Source: CAYJAB01 sp964368305 (GTDB lineage: Bacteria > Bacillota_I > Bacilli_A > Erysipelotrichales > Erysipelotrichaceae). From it: DNA of 64,000 nt. This document shows, piece by piece, positions 9,132 to 18,117 of this stretch. Under the pieces are notes generated by a model, which saw only the letters and a list, made by a program, of their open reading frames with translations, made no database searches and was not told the origin of the DNA. The DNA is taken from contig CAYJAB010000001.1 of assembly GCA_964368305.1 (NCBI GenBank), positions 124,001-188,000 on the forward strand, read 5' to 3'. A program made the translations under genes and the position numbers. Positions within the stretch are counted from its first letter, which is position 1; the number at the start of each line of letters is the position of its first letter.

Positions 9132-9902
9132 ATGGGATATATTGATTCACATGCACATATTAATGATGCATCTTATTTGATTGAATTTGAAGAAATGATT
9201 AGAAGAGCACAAAAAAATAATGTGACAAGAATATTAATGATTATTTGTGATTTAGAAGTGGCAGCGCAATCTTTATTTACTGCAAGTAAATATGAATGTG
9301 TAGATGTAGCGATTGGAATTCATCCTGAAAGCGCAAATGAAACAACAGAAAAAGACTTAGGGATGTTAGAGCAGTACTTAAAACATCCAAAAGTGATTGC
9401 ACTTGGGGAAATTGGTTTGGATTATTATTGGGTAAATGATAATAAGGATAAACAAAAAGAACTGTTTATAAAACAGCTAAAGATGGCAGATAAATACAAT
9501 CTTCCAGTTATAATTCACTGCAGAGATGCATATCAAGATACACAGGAGATACTTAATCAGCATCATATTTTAAAGCAAGGGATTTTACACTGTTATAGTG
9601 GAAGTGTTGAAATGTCTAAAGAGTTTATAAAGATGGGATATTACATTTCACTTGCAGGTCCTGTTACGTTTAAAAATGCGAAAGTTCCAAAAGAGGTCGC
9701 AAAAGAAATTCCACTGGATCGACTATTGATTGAGACAGATTCTCCATATCTTACACCGTCTCCATATAGAGGAAAAAGAAATGAACCAAGTTATGTTAAG
9801 TATGTAGCAGAAGAAATCATTTCATTAAGAAATATAAGTGAAGAAGAGTTTGTACATCAAACAGAAAAAAACTACAATACACTGTTTAATCTTTCAAAGT
9901 AA
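9132..9902 (+). CDS. tatD: TatD-family metal-dependent deoxyribonuclease
   Basis: This is an amidohydrolase-fold nuclease (YabD/TatD). The metal motif HAH is at residues 7-9. LGEIGLDYYW gives the catalytic Glu, IIHCRDA and ILHCYSG provide further histidines, and ETDSPYLTP carries the conserved Asp. The length of 256 residues is normal. It stands before the 3D-domain protein, rnmV and rsmA, the same order as Bacillus yabD-yabE-rnmV-ksgA. Confidence 0.94.
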   Translation: MGYIDSHAHINDASYLIEFEEMIRRAQKNNVTRILMIICDLEVAAQSLFTASKYECVDVAIGIHPESANETTEKDLGMLEQYLKHPKVIALGEIGLDYYWVNDNKDKQKELFIKQLKMADKYNLPVIIHCRDAYQDTQEILNQHHILKQGILHCYSGSVEMSKEFIKMGYYISLAGPVTFKNAKVPKEVAKEIPLDRLLIETDSPYLTPSPYRGKRNEPSYVKYVAEEIISLRNISEEEFVHQTEKNYNTLFNLSK

Positions 9903-9984
9903 ACAAAATATGTAAAATCACCTAATTTGACAGGGAATGCATGGTGTGTTAAACTACCAACGTCTTTACGAAAGGAGGATTTTA

Positions 9985-10833
9985 ATGAGAAAATTCAAAA
10001 ATGGGTTCATCATTTTAATCGTAGTATTGTGTTTGAGTGCATGCACAACAACACAAGGTGAAGATGTCAATATCGTGTTACAAACAGTGACGACACAAAT
10101 TATTGAAAATCCAGTATTCAATGGAAATTCAGGAATTGAAGTCAAAACAGAAATAGAAGAAACAGCTGGTGAAAAACCAAAAACAATCTATAGAGATGGA
10201 TCATCTGATAAAGATGGGTATGATTGGATTTATGAAAAAGTTCAAGAAGGAACTTCACACATTACGCAAAAAGCGTATGATGTAGTGTATGATCAATCAG
10301 GAAATGTATTATCTAGAACATTTGTTCCAGATGCGGTAGTGGAAGTAGAAAGTACACCTACAATTTGGGAAACAGGTGGGGATGTAGAGGAAGGAAACTT
10401 CTTTTATCCAAGTATGACACGCTATGGTTCAGATTGTGGCGGATGTTATGCGAATGAGGAAGGATATTCAAATACCGCAAGTGGTGTAGCAATTGGATTG
10501 TCTAGTGTAAGACAAGCAGATGGTACATGGCTTGAAGGGTATACATATGAAGGGTATCATGTTGTTGCGACAACACAAAAAATACCGATGTGTACAATTA
10601 TGGAAATCACAAATCACAAATACAGTGGTGGTGGAATTGAATATGGAGAACCATTTCAAGTCATCGTCCTTGACCGTGGAGTAGGAGAAGGTAAACTTGA
10701 CTTATTTGCGGGAAGTGAGAAAACACTAAATACAATTAGTGTAGGAAGAAATAGCGTTCCAAAAGCTGAAATTATTGGCTTTGGGGAATGGACACGTAAT
10801 TCTTTGAATCAAAGAATTTGTAAAGTAGACTAA
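9985..10833 (+). CDS. lipoprotein with C-terminal 3D (RlpA-like/MltA-like) domain
   Basis: I chose ATG 9985 because AAAGGAGG precedes it. It gives a lipoprotein signal with lipobox LSAC (Cys20), so the mature protein is anchored outside the membrane. The C-terminal third resembles the 3D domain: the stretch MCTIMEITN...FQVIVLDRG...KLDLF keeps two of the aspartates. It holds the synteny slot of Bacillus YabE between tatD and rnmV but lacks the G5 and DUF348 domains. A role in peptidoglycan cleavage (lytic transglycosylase-like) is inferred from the domain. The middle region, with a paired CGGC, is not recognised. Confidence 0.75.
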   Translation: MRKFKNGFIILIVVLCLSACTTTQGEDVNIVLQTVTTQIIENPVFNGNSGIEVKTEIEETAGEKPKTIYRDGSSDKDGYDWIYEKVQEGTSHITQKAYDVVYDQSGNVLSRTFVPDAVVEVESTPTIWETGGDVEEGNFFYPSMTRYGSDCGGCYANEEGYSNTASGVAIGLSSVRQADGTWLEGYTYEGYHVVATTQKIPMCTIMEITNHKYSGGGIEYGEPFQVIVLDRGVGEGKLDLFAGSEKTLNTISVGRNSVPKAEIIGFGEWTRNSLNQRICKVD

Positions 10834-10843
10834 TTGACATCTT

Positions 10844-10875
10844 AAAAGCTCAATCTTAGATTGGGCTTTTATTTT
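10844..10875 (+). terminator. hairpin terminator after the 3D lipoprotein gene
   Basis: AAAAGCTCAATCT pairs with AGATTGGGCTTTT (one G-U pair) and is followed by a T-rich tail. Confidence 0.8.
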
Positions 10876-10893
10876 GAAAAAGTATAATTTAAC

Positions 10894-10922
10894 TAAACAA
10901 AACAAGTAAAATATTATACAAT
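10894..10922 (+). promoter_or_regulatory. candidate promoter of rnmV with no room for a leader
   Basis: TAAACA (10894-10899), a 17-bp spacer and TACAAT (10917-10922) place the start site at about 10929, which is the A of the rnmV ATG. An alternative TATAAT at 10883-10888 would leave a short leader without a Shine-Dalgarno. Confidence 0.4.
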
Positions 10923-10928
10923 ATAAGC

Positions 10929-11459
10929 ATGGAAATAAAAGAAATTATCGTCGTTGAAGGTAAAAATGATACAAAAGCATTACAAAGAGCATTAAAGAAT
11001 GTCACAACAATTGAAACAAGTGGATATGGTTTGTCTAAACAAACGATTCAGTATATTGCAGAAGTTTCAAAAACACGTGGGATTATCTTGTTTTTAGACC
11101 CAGATACTGTGGGGGAAAGAATAAGAAGAATGATCAATGCTGCTGTACCCAATTGTAAGAATGCATTCTTATTAAAAGAAAAAGCGAGAACTTCAAAAAA
11201 AGTAGGAATTGAACATGCATCCAATGAAGATATTATAGAGGCACTAAAAAGTCTACTGACATATGGTGAGAGTAAAGAGACGCTTTCGTGGCAAGATTTT
11301 GTGGATTTAAAACTAACTGGTTTACAAGATAGTCATGATAAAAGAGAAAAAGTAAGCGAATGCTATAGCATCGGAAAGTGTAATAGTAAAACAATGTTTA
11401 AACGATTAAATATGTTAGGTGTTACAAAAATAGAAATAGAGAAAAAATTATATGAATGA
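10929..11459 (+). CDS. rnmV: ribonuclease M5, 5S rRNA maturation
   Basis: RNase M5 trims the 5S rRNA precursor in complex with L18. The TOPRIM domain shows VVEGKNDT (catalytic Glu10) and FLDPDTVGE. The C-terminal part has the KVGIEHA and related segments of the family. The length of 176 residues is normal. No Shine-Dalgarno is visible before ATG 10929 (TATACAATATAAGC), unlike its neighbours. The end overlaps rsmA by 8 bp, and the stop is TGA. Confidence 0.93.
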   Translation: MEIKEIIVVEGKNDTKALQRALKNVTTIETSGYGLSKQTIQYIAEVSKTRGIILFLDPDTVGERIRRMINAAVPNCKNAFLLKEKARTSKKVGIEHASNEDIIEALKSLLTYGESKETLSWQDFVDLKLTGLQDSHDKREKVSECYSIGKCNSKTMFKRLNMLGVTKIEIEKKLYE

Positions 11460-12318
11460 AACAAATAAACCAATCGCAACGTATTCAAGAACAAATCAAA
11501 TCATGCAAAAGTATGGTCTTTTCACGAAGAAAAGTTTTGGACAAAACTTTATCATTGAGCCTTCTATTGTAGAAAATATTGCGGATAAAAGTCAGCTATC
11601 AGATACAACTGCAGTCATTGAAATAGGTCCAGGTATTGGAGCATTGACAGAACAACTTGCAAAAAGAGCGCAGTCTGTTTTATGCTTTGAAATAGATACA
11701 CGGTTAATTGAGGTATTAAAAGATACATTAAGTGCATATGATAATGTGACTGTTGTGAATCAGGATTTTTTAGAGGTGGATTTAAAAAGTGTAGTAGATC
11801 AGTTAAAAAGTGTACATAAAGAGGTCGTAGTCGCTGCAAATCTTCCTTATTATATTACAACACCGATTTTATTTAAGATTTTTGAAAGCGATGTGGATAT
11901 TTCTTATTTAACAGTAATGATGCAAAAGGAAGTTGCGGATCGTTTTAGTGCAAGTGTAAATAGTAAAGATTACAATGCATTAAGTGTGATTGTTCAGTAT
12001 TTATATGATGTGAAAGTTGTAATGAAAATACCAAAGACAATATTTAATCCAAAACCAAATGTGGATAGTAGTGTAGTCCAATTTAAAAAGAAAACAGAGA
12101 TTAAACAAGTAGAGGATACACAAGCGTTTTTTAATATGGTTAAAGGATGTTTTAAACAAAGAAGAAAAACGATGTTGAATAATTATGGATCGTTTTTAGC
12201 TAATAAAGAAAAGGCATTAGAAAATCTTACAAAATCTGGTATTAGTGAGAAAGCACGTGCAGAAAGTTTAACATTAGAGCAGTTTATTGAATTATATGAG
12301 GTACAAAATGAAAAGTAA
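11452..12318 (+). CDS. rsmA: 16S rRNA dimethyladenosine transferase RsmA (KsgA)
   Basis: It dimethylates two adjacent adenosines near the 3' end of 16S rRNA during 30S maturation. SAM motif I EIGPGIG is at residues 57-63. The catalytic NLPYY is at 130-134. KTIFNPKPNVDSSVV and FKQRRKTMLNNY are family landmarks. The length of 288 residues is typical. It overlaps rnmV upstream, and the ispE start lies 11 bp before its stop, so the three are translationally coupled. Confidence 0.97.
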   Translation: MNETNKPIATYSRTNQIMQKYGLFTKKSFGQNFIIEPSIVENIADKSQLSDTTAVIEIGPGIGALTEQLAKRAQSVLCFEIDTRLIEVLKDTLSAYDNVTVVNQDFLEVDLKSVVDQLKSVHKEVVVAANLPYYITTPILFKIFESDVDISYLTVMMQKEVADRFSASVNSKDYNALSVIVQYLYDVKVVMKIPKTIFNPKPNVDSSVVQFKKKTEIKQVEDTQAFFNMVKGCFKQRRKTMLNNYGSFLANKEKALENLTKSGISEKARAESLTLEQFIELYEVQNEK

Positions 12319-13159
12319 GGCATATGCGAAAATAAACTTATGTTTAAATGTAGTAGGGAAAAGGGAAGATGGATATCATGACTTAGAGATGATTATGGTT
12401 CCGATTGATTTATTTGATACGGTTGATATAGAATTTGCGGATCAAATGCAAATCAGTTTAAATAAATCTTTTCTACCAATTGATGAGCGAAATACAATCG
12501 TAAAGGCAATTGCAGTTTTACGTGAGGAATATGGATTTACACAACAGTTTAATATTCGATTAATGAAAAATATTCCAAGTCAAGCGGGAATGGCTGGGGG
12601 CAGCACAGATGCTGCAATTACAATTAATATCTTAAATGAAATGTTGAATTTAAACATGGATGTAGCTAAGAAAATAGAACTTGGTAAAAAAGTGGGGGCA
12701 GATGTTCCGTTTTGTATTTTAAGTGAACCTGCTTATGTTGAGGGAATTGGAGAAAGATTAACGCCAATTGAGGTGAATTGTCCATTTCATTTATTCTTGG
12801 TGAAACCTAAAAAAGGCGTATCGACTAAAAAGGCGTTTCAAGCGCTTCGCTATGATGAATTAATTCATGCGGATTGTGCTGTAATTATAAAAGCACTTAA
12901 GGAAAACGATTATGGTTTACTAGTAGAGAATTTAAAGAATAGTTTAGAACAAAGTGCATTTCATTTTGTGTCGCAAATCAAAGACTTAAAAGAAGAGTTG
13001 ATTGAATATGGATTTGATGGAGCGTTGATGTCCGGAAGTGGTTCTACTGTATTTGCGATTACACGAAATGAAGATTTAGTGAATAAAGCGGTATTGGATT
13101 TTGGAAGAAAATATCCGTTTGTAAAGAAATCTAAAATAGTTATGGGAGGGAAACAATGA
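12308..13159 (+). CDS. ispE: 4-diphosphocytidyl-2-C-methyl-D-erythritol kinase
   Basis: This GHMP kinase of the MEP isoprenoid pathway phosphorylates CDP-ME. The N-terminal AYAKINLCLNVVGKREDGYH is diagnostic. The ATP loop reads PSQAGMAGGSTDAA, and GADVPFCI follows. I chose ATG 12308, with GAGGT before it, over the in-frame ATG at 12287. The gene overlaps both rsmA and glmU (ATGA). ispF and ispD occur elsewhere in the window. Confidence 0.96.
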   Translation: MKSKAYAKINLCLNVVGKREDGYHDLEMIMVPIDLFDTVDIEFADQMQISLNKSFLPIDERNTIVKAIAVLREEYGFTQQFNIRLMKNIPSQAGMAGGSTDAAITINILNEMLNLNMDVAKKIELGKKVGADVPFCILSEPAYVEGIGERLTPIEVNCPFHLFLVKPKKGVSTKKAFQALRYDELIHADCAVIIKALKENDYGLLVENLKNSLEQSAFHFVSQIKDLKEELIEYGFDGALMSGSGSTVFAITRNEDLVNKAVLDFGRKYPFVKKSKIVMGGKQ

Positions 13160-14514
13160 ATTCAGCAGTAATATTAGCGGCCGGAAAAGGCACGAGAATG
13201 AAGTCATCAATGGCAAAGACAATGCATAAAGTATTAGAAAAGCCGATGATTGAACACATTGTAGACAATGTAAGAAAAAGTGGGATTTCTCAAGTAATCT
13301 CTGTAGTGGGATATGGTAAAGAGGAAATTGAAGCATATTTAAAAGAGAAGTCTTTATATGTTGTACAAGAACCTTTATTAGGTACAGGGCATGCGATAAT
13401 GCAAGCAGAGTCTATTTTAAAAAATGAAAAAGGGTATACTGTTGTTATTAATGGAGATTGTCCAGTAATACAAGCTGAAACCTATCAAAGATTTATAGAG
13501 GAAGCAAAAGGAAGTGCAATGGCTGTTTTAACAGCGAAACTGCAAGATCCTAAATCATATGGAAGAATTATAAGAGATGAGTTTGGGGATATTATTCGTA
13601 TTGTAGAATATAAAGATGCAACAGAGGATGAAAGACAAATTCAAGAAATTAATACAGGAATTTATGTGTTTAATAATGAATTGTTATTTTCTAATTTATC
13701 GAAGTTAAAAAATAAAAATAATCAAAATGAATATTATATTACAGATCTTGTAGATATATTTGTATCGCAACATTTAAAAGTTAGTGCAATTTTAATTGAG
13801 GATCCACAAGAGGCGATGGGAGTCAATGATCGTAACGAACTTGTGATTGCCAACAAATGGTTACAAAATAAAATCAATACATATTGGTTAAATAATGGAG
13901 TGACGTTTATTGACCCGACTACGACATATATTGGCGTAGATGTGGAAATTGGGGAGGATACAATCATTTATCCAAACACGTATATTAGTGGAAATACAAA
14001 AATTGGTAAATTTAATACAATTTTATCGAATTGTACTATTTCAAATTCGACGATTGGGGATTATAATAATATAGACCAATGTCGAATTACAGATAGTGTA
14101 ATTAAGAACTCTGTGAAGTTAGGCCCTTGGGCACATTTAAGAAATAACTGTGTTGTAGAAGATTTAAATCGAATAGGAAATTTTGTCGAATTTAAAAATA
14201 CAACATTTGGATATGATTCAAGATGTGCACATCTTACTTACTTAGGAGATTGTGAAGTCGGTAGTAAAGTAAATATGGGATGTGGTGTTGTTACTGTTAA
14301 TTATGATGGTAAAAACAAACACAAAACAGTTGTGAAAGATGGCGCATTTATCGGTAGCAATGTGAATTTAATTGCTCCAATTACAGTAGGTGAAGACGCA
14401 GTTGTCGCAGCAGGAAGTACAATCACACGTGATGTATTAGATGGCGATATGGCAATTGAAAGAAGTCAACAAGTAGTAAAGACAGGTTATGGGATTAAAT
14501 ATAAAAACAAATAG
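13156..14514 (+). CDS. glmU: bifunctional UDP-GlcNAc pyrophosphorylase / GlcN-1-P acetyltransferase
   Basis: It makes UDP-GlcNAc for peptidoglycan. The N-terminal nucleotidyltransferase shows LAAGKGTRMKSSMAK. The C-terminal left-handed beta-helix shows hexapeptide repeats and the conserved NMGCGVVTVNYDGKNK. The length of 452 residues is standard. It overlaps ispE by 4 bp, and prs follows after 9 bp, as in Bacillus (ispE...glmU-prs). Confidence 0.97.
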   Translation: MNSAVILAAGKGTRMKSSMAKTMHKVLEKPMIEHIVDNVRKSGISQVISVVGYGKEEIEAYLKEKSLYVVQEPLLGTGHAIMQAESILKNEKGYTVVINGDCPVIQAETYQRFIEEAKGSAMAVLTAKLQDPKSYGRIIRDEFGDIIRIVEYKDATEDERQIQEINTGIYVFNNELLFSNLSKLKNKNNQNEYYITDLVDIFVSQHLKVSAILIEDPQEAMGVNDRNELVIANKWLQNKINTYWLNNGVTFIDPTTTYIGVDVEIGEDTIIYPNTYISGNTKIGKFNTILSNCTISNSTIGDYNNIDQCRITDSVIKNSVKLGPWAHLRNNCVVEDLNRIGNFVEFKNTTFGYDSRCAHLTYLGDCEVGSKVNMGCGVVTVNYDGKNKHKTVVKDGAFIGSNVNLIAPITVGEDAVVAAGSTITRDVLDGDMAIERSQQVVKTGYGIKYKNK

Positions 14515-14523
14515 GAGAAAAAA

Positions 14524-15483
14524 ATGGAAAAGCAAATTGTAGTATTTTCACTTACAAGTAGTGTAGAGTTAGCAGATGAAATCTGTGGACATTTAGGAAT
14601 TCAACGTGGGAAATGTGCAGTTAGGCATTTCGCAGATGGGGAAATTCTTGTAGAACCTGAAGAATCGGTTCGTGGGAAACATGTATTTTTAGTACAATCA
14701 ACTTGTACACCAGTATCAAATACAGTGATGGAATTATTAGTTGCATTGGATGCGTGTCGTCGTGCTTCAGCATCTGAAGTGACATGTGTTGTTCCATATT
14801 TCGGATATGCAAGACAAGATAGAAAAGCACGTGCAAGACAACCAATCACTGCACGTTTAATGGCGGACTTACTTGAAGCTGCTGGGGCGAATCGTATAAT
14901 TACGATTGATCTTCATGCACCTCAAATTCAAGGATTCTTCAAAATTACAACAGATGATTTATCTGCAGTATCAATGATGGGGCAATATTTTAGAGCAAAA
15001 CATTTCAAAAATGATGTAGTTGTTGTATCACCTGATCATGGTGGAGCATCGCGTGCACGTAAATTAGCGGATTTAATTCCAAATTCAACTGTAGCGATTA
15101 TTGATAAACGTCGTACAAGTCCAAACGTTGCGGAAGCAATGAATTTAATTGGAGATGTAGATGGAAAAACTGCGGTTATTATTGATGATATCGTAGATAC
15201 AGGAGGAAGCCTTGTAGGTGGAATTCAAATGCTTTATGATAAAGGGGCAACAGATGTATATGCTGCATGTTCTCATGGGATCTTATCAAAAGATGCGGTT
15301 TCAAAAATCAGAGAGTGTCCAATTAAAGAATTGGTTATTACAAATTCTATTCCATTAAGTGAAGAGAAAAAAGCGGAACCAAAAATCAAGCAAATTTCAG
15401 TTGCGTATATGTTAGCTAAAACAATTGAAGCGATTCAAAAAAATACGCCAGTGAGTAATATTTATAACTTATTTAAAGACTAG
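14524..15483 (+). CDS. prs: ribose-phosphate pyrophosphokinase
   Basis: It makes PRPP from ribose-5-phosphate and ATP for nucleotide synthesis. YFGYARQDRK, DLHAPQIQGFF (family signature) and the PRPP loop DDIVDTGGS are all present. The length of 319 residues is normal. It ends the ispE-glmU-prs run before a strong terminator. Confidence 0.97.
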   Translation: MEKQIVVFSLTSSVELADEICGHLGIQRGKCAVRHFADGEILVEPEESVRGKHVFLVQSTCTPVSNTVMELLVALDACRRASASEVTCVVPYFGYARQDRKARARQPITARLMADLLEAAGANRIITIDLHAPQIQGFFKITTDDLSAVSMMGQYFRAKHFKNDVVVVSPDHGGASRARKLADLIPNSTVAIIDKRRTSPNVAEAMNLIGDVDGKTAVIIDDIVDTGGSLVGGIQMLYDKGATDVYAACSHGILSKDAVSKIRECPIKELVITNSIPLSEEKKAEPKIKQISVAYMLAKTIEAIQKNTPVSNIYNLFKD

Positions 15484-15487
15484 AAGT

Positions 15488-15518
15488 AAATACCGTTACA
15501 AAAGTAACGGTATTTTTT
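15488..15518 (+). terminator. rho-independent terminator after prs
   Basis: A perfect 12-bp stem AAATACCGTTAC / GTAACGGTATTT with loop AAAA is followed by a T run. Confidence 0.92.
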
Positions 15519-15540
15519 GTTTATGATAGAATAGAATAAA

Positions 15541-15555
15541 TGTAAGCGCTTATTT
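15541..15555 (+). promoter_or_regulatory. cre-like catabolite control site
   Basis: TGTAAGCGCTTATTT matches the cre consensus WTGNAANCGNWNNCW (read from A15540) except for one position. It overlaps the first bases of the promoter -35 box, so CcpA binding would be expected to repress. Confidence 0.55.
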
Positions 15556-15582
15556 GTGAAAAAAATATTAAATAAATATAGT
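15554..15582 (+). promoter_or_regulatory. promoter of the flavin-dependent reductase lipoprotein gene
   Basis: TTGTGA (15554-15559), an exact 17-bp spacer, and TATAGT (15577-15582). It is followed by a roughly 50-nt leader and AAGGAG. Confidence 0.6.
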
Positions 15583-15641
15583 TTGTTATTGTATTAACAA
15601 GCAAGAGGATGTAAAATAGAAATGTCATAAGGAGAACAGAC

Positions 15642-17507
15642 ATGAAAAAAATATTAGTATTATTAGTTATGTTAGCGATGTTGATGACTGGATGCTCAAC
15701 AACTCCAGCAGAAACAACAGATGCGTGTACACCTGGTACATACACAGGTGAAGCTACAGGATACTTAAACGGTAAAATTACTGCTGAGGTAACTGTAACT
15801 GAAACTTCAATCGTAGAAGTTGTATTAGCAGGTGAAAATCAAACTGAAGGGTTTGGTAGTGTAGTTCTTGAAACATTTGGAGAAGAAATTATTGCTGCTC
15901 AATCGATTGATATCGATGTTATGAGTGGTGCTTCTGAAACTTCAGAAGGTGTGTTAAAAGCAGTTGCGAATGCACTTGATGGAAAATGTCAATTAGACAA
16001 ATTAACAGCTCCTGAAGAAGGTAGTGAAAAAGAAGCAATGACAAAAGATGTTGATGTTGTTATCTTAGGTGCAGGTGGTGCGGGTCTTGTAGCTGCAATC
16101 GAAGCTGCTGATGCAGGAAAATCTGTATTAATCGTAGAAGTTGCTTCATTAGCTGGTGGAAACTCAATTAGATCTACTGGTGGTATGAATGCTGCTAAAA
16201 CTACAGTACAAGATACAAACGAATTCGCAGAACAAGCTGGTGTAGAAAAAACAATTGCAAATGCAAAAGAAAACTACCCTGAATTAAGTGAATTAACAAG
16301 TACAGTAGAAGCTCAATATGCTGCATATTTAGCGAATCCTGTAGGATATTTCGATACACCAGAACTTTATACTTTAGATATATTAATTGGTGGTGGAAAC
16401 ATTAATGACCGTGCTTTAGTAGATACATTTGTAGAACAAACAGTACCTGCTATTGATTGGTTAGCTGACAATGGAATTGAACTTTCAGCTGTTGGTAGTT
16501 TCGGTGGAGCAAGTGTTAGACGTATCCACAAACCAGTTGTAGATGGAAAAACAGTAGCTGTTGGATCTTATATGGTTCCTGTATTAAATGATTTAGTAGA
16601 AGAAAAAAATGTAGAAATTTTATTTGATACGAAAGCAGAAGAAATTGTATTAACAGATGGTGTTGTAACTGGTGTTAAAGCAAGCAGTGATGATACAGAT
16701 TATACAATCAATGCTAAATCTGTAGTTGTCGCAACAGGTGGATTTGGTGCAAACGCTGATTTAGTTGTTAAATATAAACCTGAACTTGAAGGATATGTAA
16801 CTACAAATGCTCCAAGTATTCAAGGGGATGGTATTGTAATGGTTGAAGCAGTTGGTGGAAACTTAGTGGATATTGAGCAAGTTCAAATTCACCCTACAGT
16901 AGAAATCGCTACAAGTAAACTAATTACTGAAGGTTTAAGAGGAGACGGTGCGATCATGGTAAATCAATCAGGTACACGTTTCGTTGATGAAGTAGGAACA
17001 AGAAATGCTGTAAGTGCCGCAATCATTGCGCAAGAAGGTTCTTATGCTTACTTAATCGTAGACCAAAAAATGGCTGATGCATCTGCTGTAATTGCAGGTT
17101 ATATTTCTGGTGGTTTAACTGTTGAAGGTGAAACTGTTGAAGAATTAGCTGAAGCAATGGGTGTTGATGCTGCTACACTAGCAACTACTATGGAAACATG
17201 GAATGCAGCTGTAGATGCAAAAGAAGATACTGAATTTGGACGTGTTTCTTTTGCAGAAAAACTAGATGCTCCTAAATACTATGCGATTAAAGTAGCACCT
17301 GGTGTTCACCATACTATGGGTGGAGTTGAAATCAATTCTAACACTGAAGTGATTGATGTGGATGGAAATGTAATTCCTAACTTATATGCTGCTGGAGAAG
17401 TTACTGGTGGTATTCATGGTAATAACCGTTTAGGTGGAAATGCTGTTGCTGACTTCGTTGTATTTGGACGTATTGCTGGTCAACAAGCTGCTGCTAACGC
17501 AGAATAA
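15642..17507 (+). CDS. FMN/FAD-binding fumarate reductase-like lipoprotein (flavocytochrome c family)
   Basis: The signal ends in lipobox MTGC (Cys18), so the enzyme is extracellular and membrane-tethered. An FMN_bind domain (about residues 30-115) carries DVMSGASETS. Its Thr100 fits the ApbE flavinylation motif and would hold FMN covalently. The FAD_binding_2 domain follows from about residue 125 (ILGAGGAGLVAAIEAA). GGNSIRSTGGMNA, RFVDEVGTRNAVS and APGVHHTMGG carry the active-site region of fumarate, urocanate and related reductases. The overall architecture suggests respiratory reduction of an unsaturated acid outside the cell; the acceptor cannot be read from sequence. The gene is monocistronic, with its own promoter, cre-like site and terminator. 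Confidence 0.88.
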   Translation: MKKILVLLVMLAMLMTGCSTTPAETTDACTPGTYTGEATGYLNGKITAEVTVTETSIVEVVLAGENQTEGFGSVVLETFGEEIIAAQSIDIDVMSGASETSEGVLKAVANALDGKCQLDKLTAPEEGSEKEAMTKDVDVVILGAGGAGLVAAIEAADAGKSVLIVEVASLAGGNSIRSTGGMNAAKTTVQDTNEFAEQAGVEKTIANAKENYPELSELTSTVEAQYAAYLANPVGYFDTPELYTLDILIGGGNINDRALVDTFVEQTVPAIDWLADNGIELSAVGSFGGASVRRIHKPVVDGKTVAVGSYMVPVLNDLVEEKNVEILFDTKAEEIVLTDGVVTGVKASSDDTDYTINAKSVVVATGGFGANADLVVKYKPELEGYVTTNAPSIQGDGIVMVEAVGGNLVDIEQVQIHPTVEIATSKLITEGLRGDGAIMVNQSGTRFVDEVGTRNAVSAAIIAQEGSYAYLIVDQKMADASAVIAGYISGGLTVEGETVEELAEAMGVDAATLATTMETWNAAVDAKEDTEFGRVSFAEKLDAPKYYAIKVAPGVHHTMGGVEINSNTEVIDVDGNVIPNLYAAGEVTGGIHGNNRLGGNAVADFVVFGRIAGQQAAANAE

Positions 17508-17514
17508 TTTATTC

Positions 17515-17543
17515 AAAAGATACTCTAAGGAGTATCTTTTTTT
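17515..17543 (+). terminator. rho-independent terminator after the reductase gene
   Basis: A perfect 11-bp stem AAAAGATACTC / GAGTATCTTTT with loop TAAG is followed by a T run. Confidence 0.9.
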
Positions 17544-17658
17544 GTGTTTTAATAAAGAATAATTGCGTGTTACTTTAATATATCAACCACTTACGCAAAT
17601 TGTATTTACATAAAATAGGAGTGTGCTAAACTTAAATTAGTTCTAAGGAGGGGAATAA

Positions 17659-18117
17659 ATGAAAATAATATTTGATATCGAAAAAGAAATCGAAGAAGAT
17701 ACGATTCATATCCGCTGCAAAGGATTGAGTGATGAGATATTAGAAATACAAAAACAAATAGAAAATATCTTATCAAAGAGTAAAGAAATAATTGTGTATA
17801 AAGACGATACAGAATATTATATAAAGCTTGATAAAGTATTATTCTTTGAAACATCTGATAAAGACATCATTCTTCATACAACAGATAATATATTTACTGT
17901 TAAATCAAAGTTGTATGAACTACAAGAAATATTACCGGATAATTTTATTAGAATCTCAAAATCCACAATCTTAAATGTTTCAAAAGTATATGCGATTCAA
18001 AAAAATGGGTTTTCAAATGGAATGATAGAATTTTTAAATACACATAAACAAGTATCTGTATCAAGATCATATTACAAAGCATTTAAATTAAAAATGAACA
18101 ATAGGAGGCAATTATGA
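17659..18117 (+). CDS. LytTR-domain transcriptional regulator without receiver
   Basis: The protein has 152 residues. The C-terminal half has LytTR features: LDKVLFFETSDKDIILHT, FTVKSKLYELQEILP, FIRISKSTILNVSKV and a final VSVSRSYYKAFK. There is no phospho-receiver; the N-terminal 50 residues are a charged helix (EILEIQKQIENIL). Such stand-alone LytTR regulators often sit next to a membrane protein that controls them. Here the stop overlaps the start of a LiaF-like membrane protein (ATGA). GGAGGGG precedes the start. Confidence 0.85.
   Translation: MKIIFDIEKEIEEDTIHIRCKGLSDEILEIQKQIENILSKSKEIIVYKDDTEYYIKLDKVLFFETSDKDIILHTTDNIFTVKSKLYELQEILPDNFIRISKSTILNVSKVYAIQKNGFSNGMIEFLNTHKQVSVSRSYYKAFKLKMNNRRQL

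Noticed and set aside
17560..17610. TTGCGT...ACGCAA inverted repeat upstream of the LytTR gene
   Set aside because: The 6-bp arms are separated by about 28 bp. LytTR sites are normally direct repeats, so the evidence is too weak.
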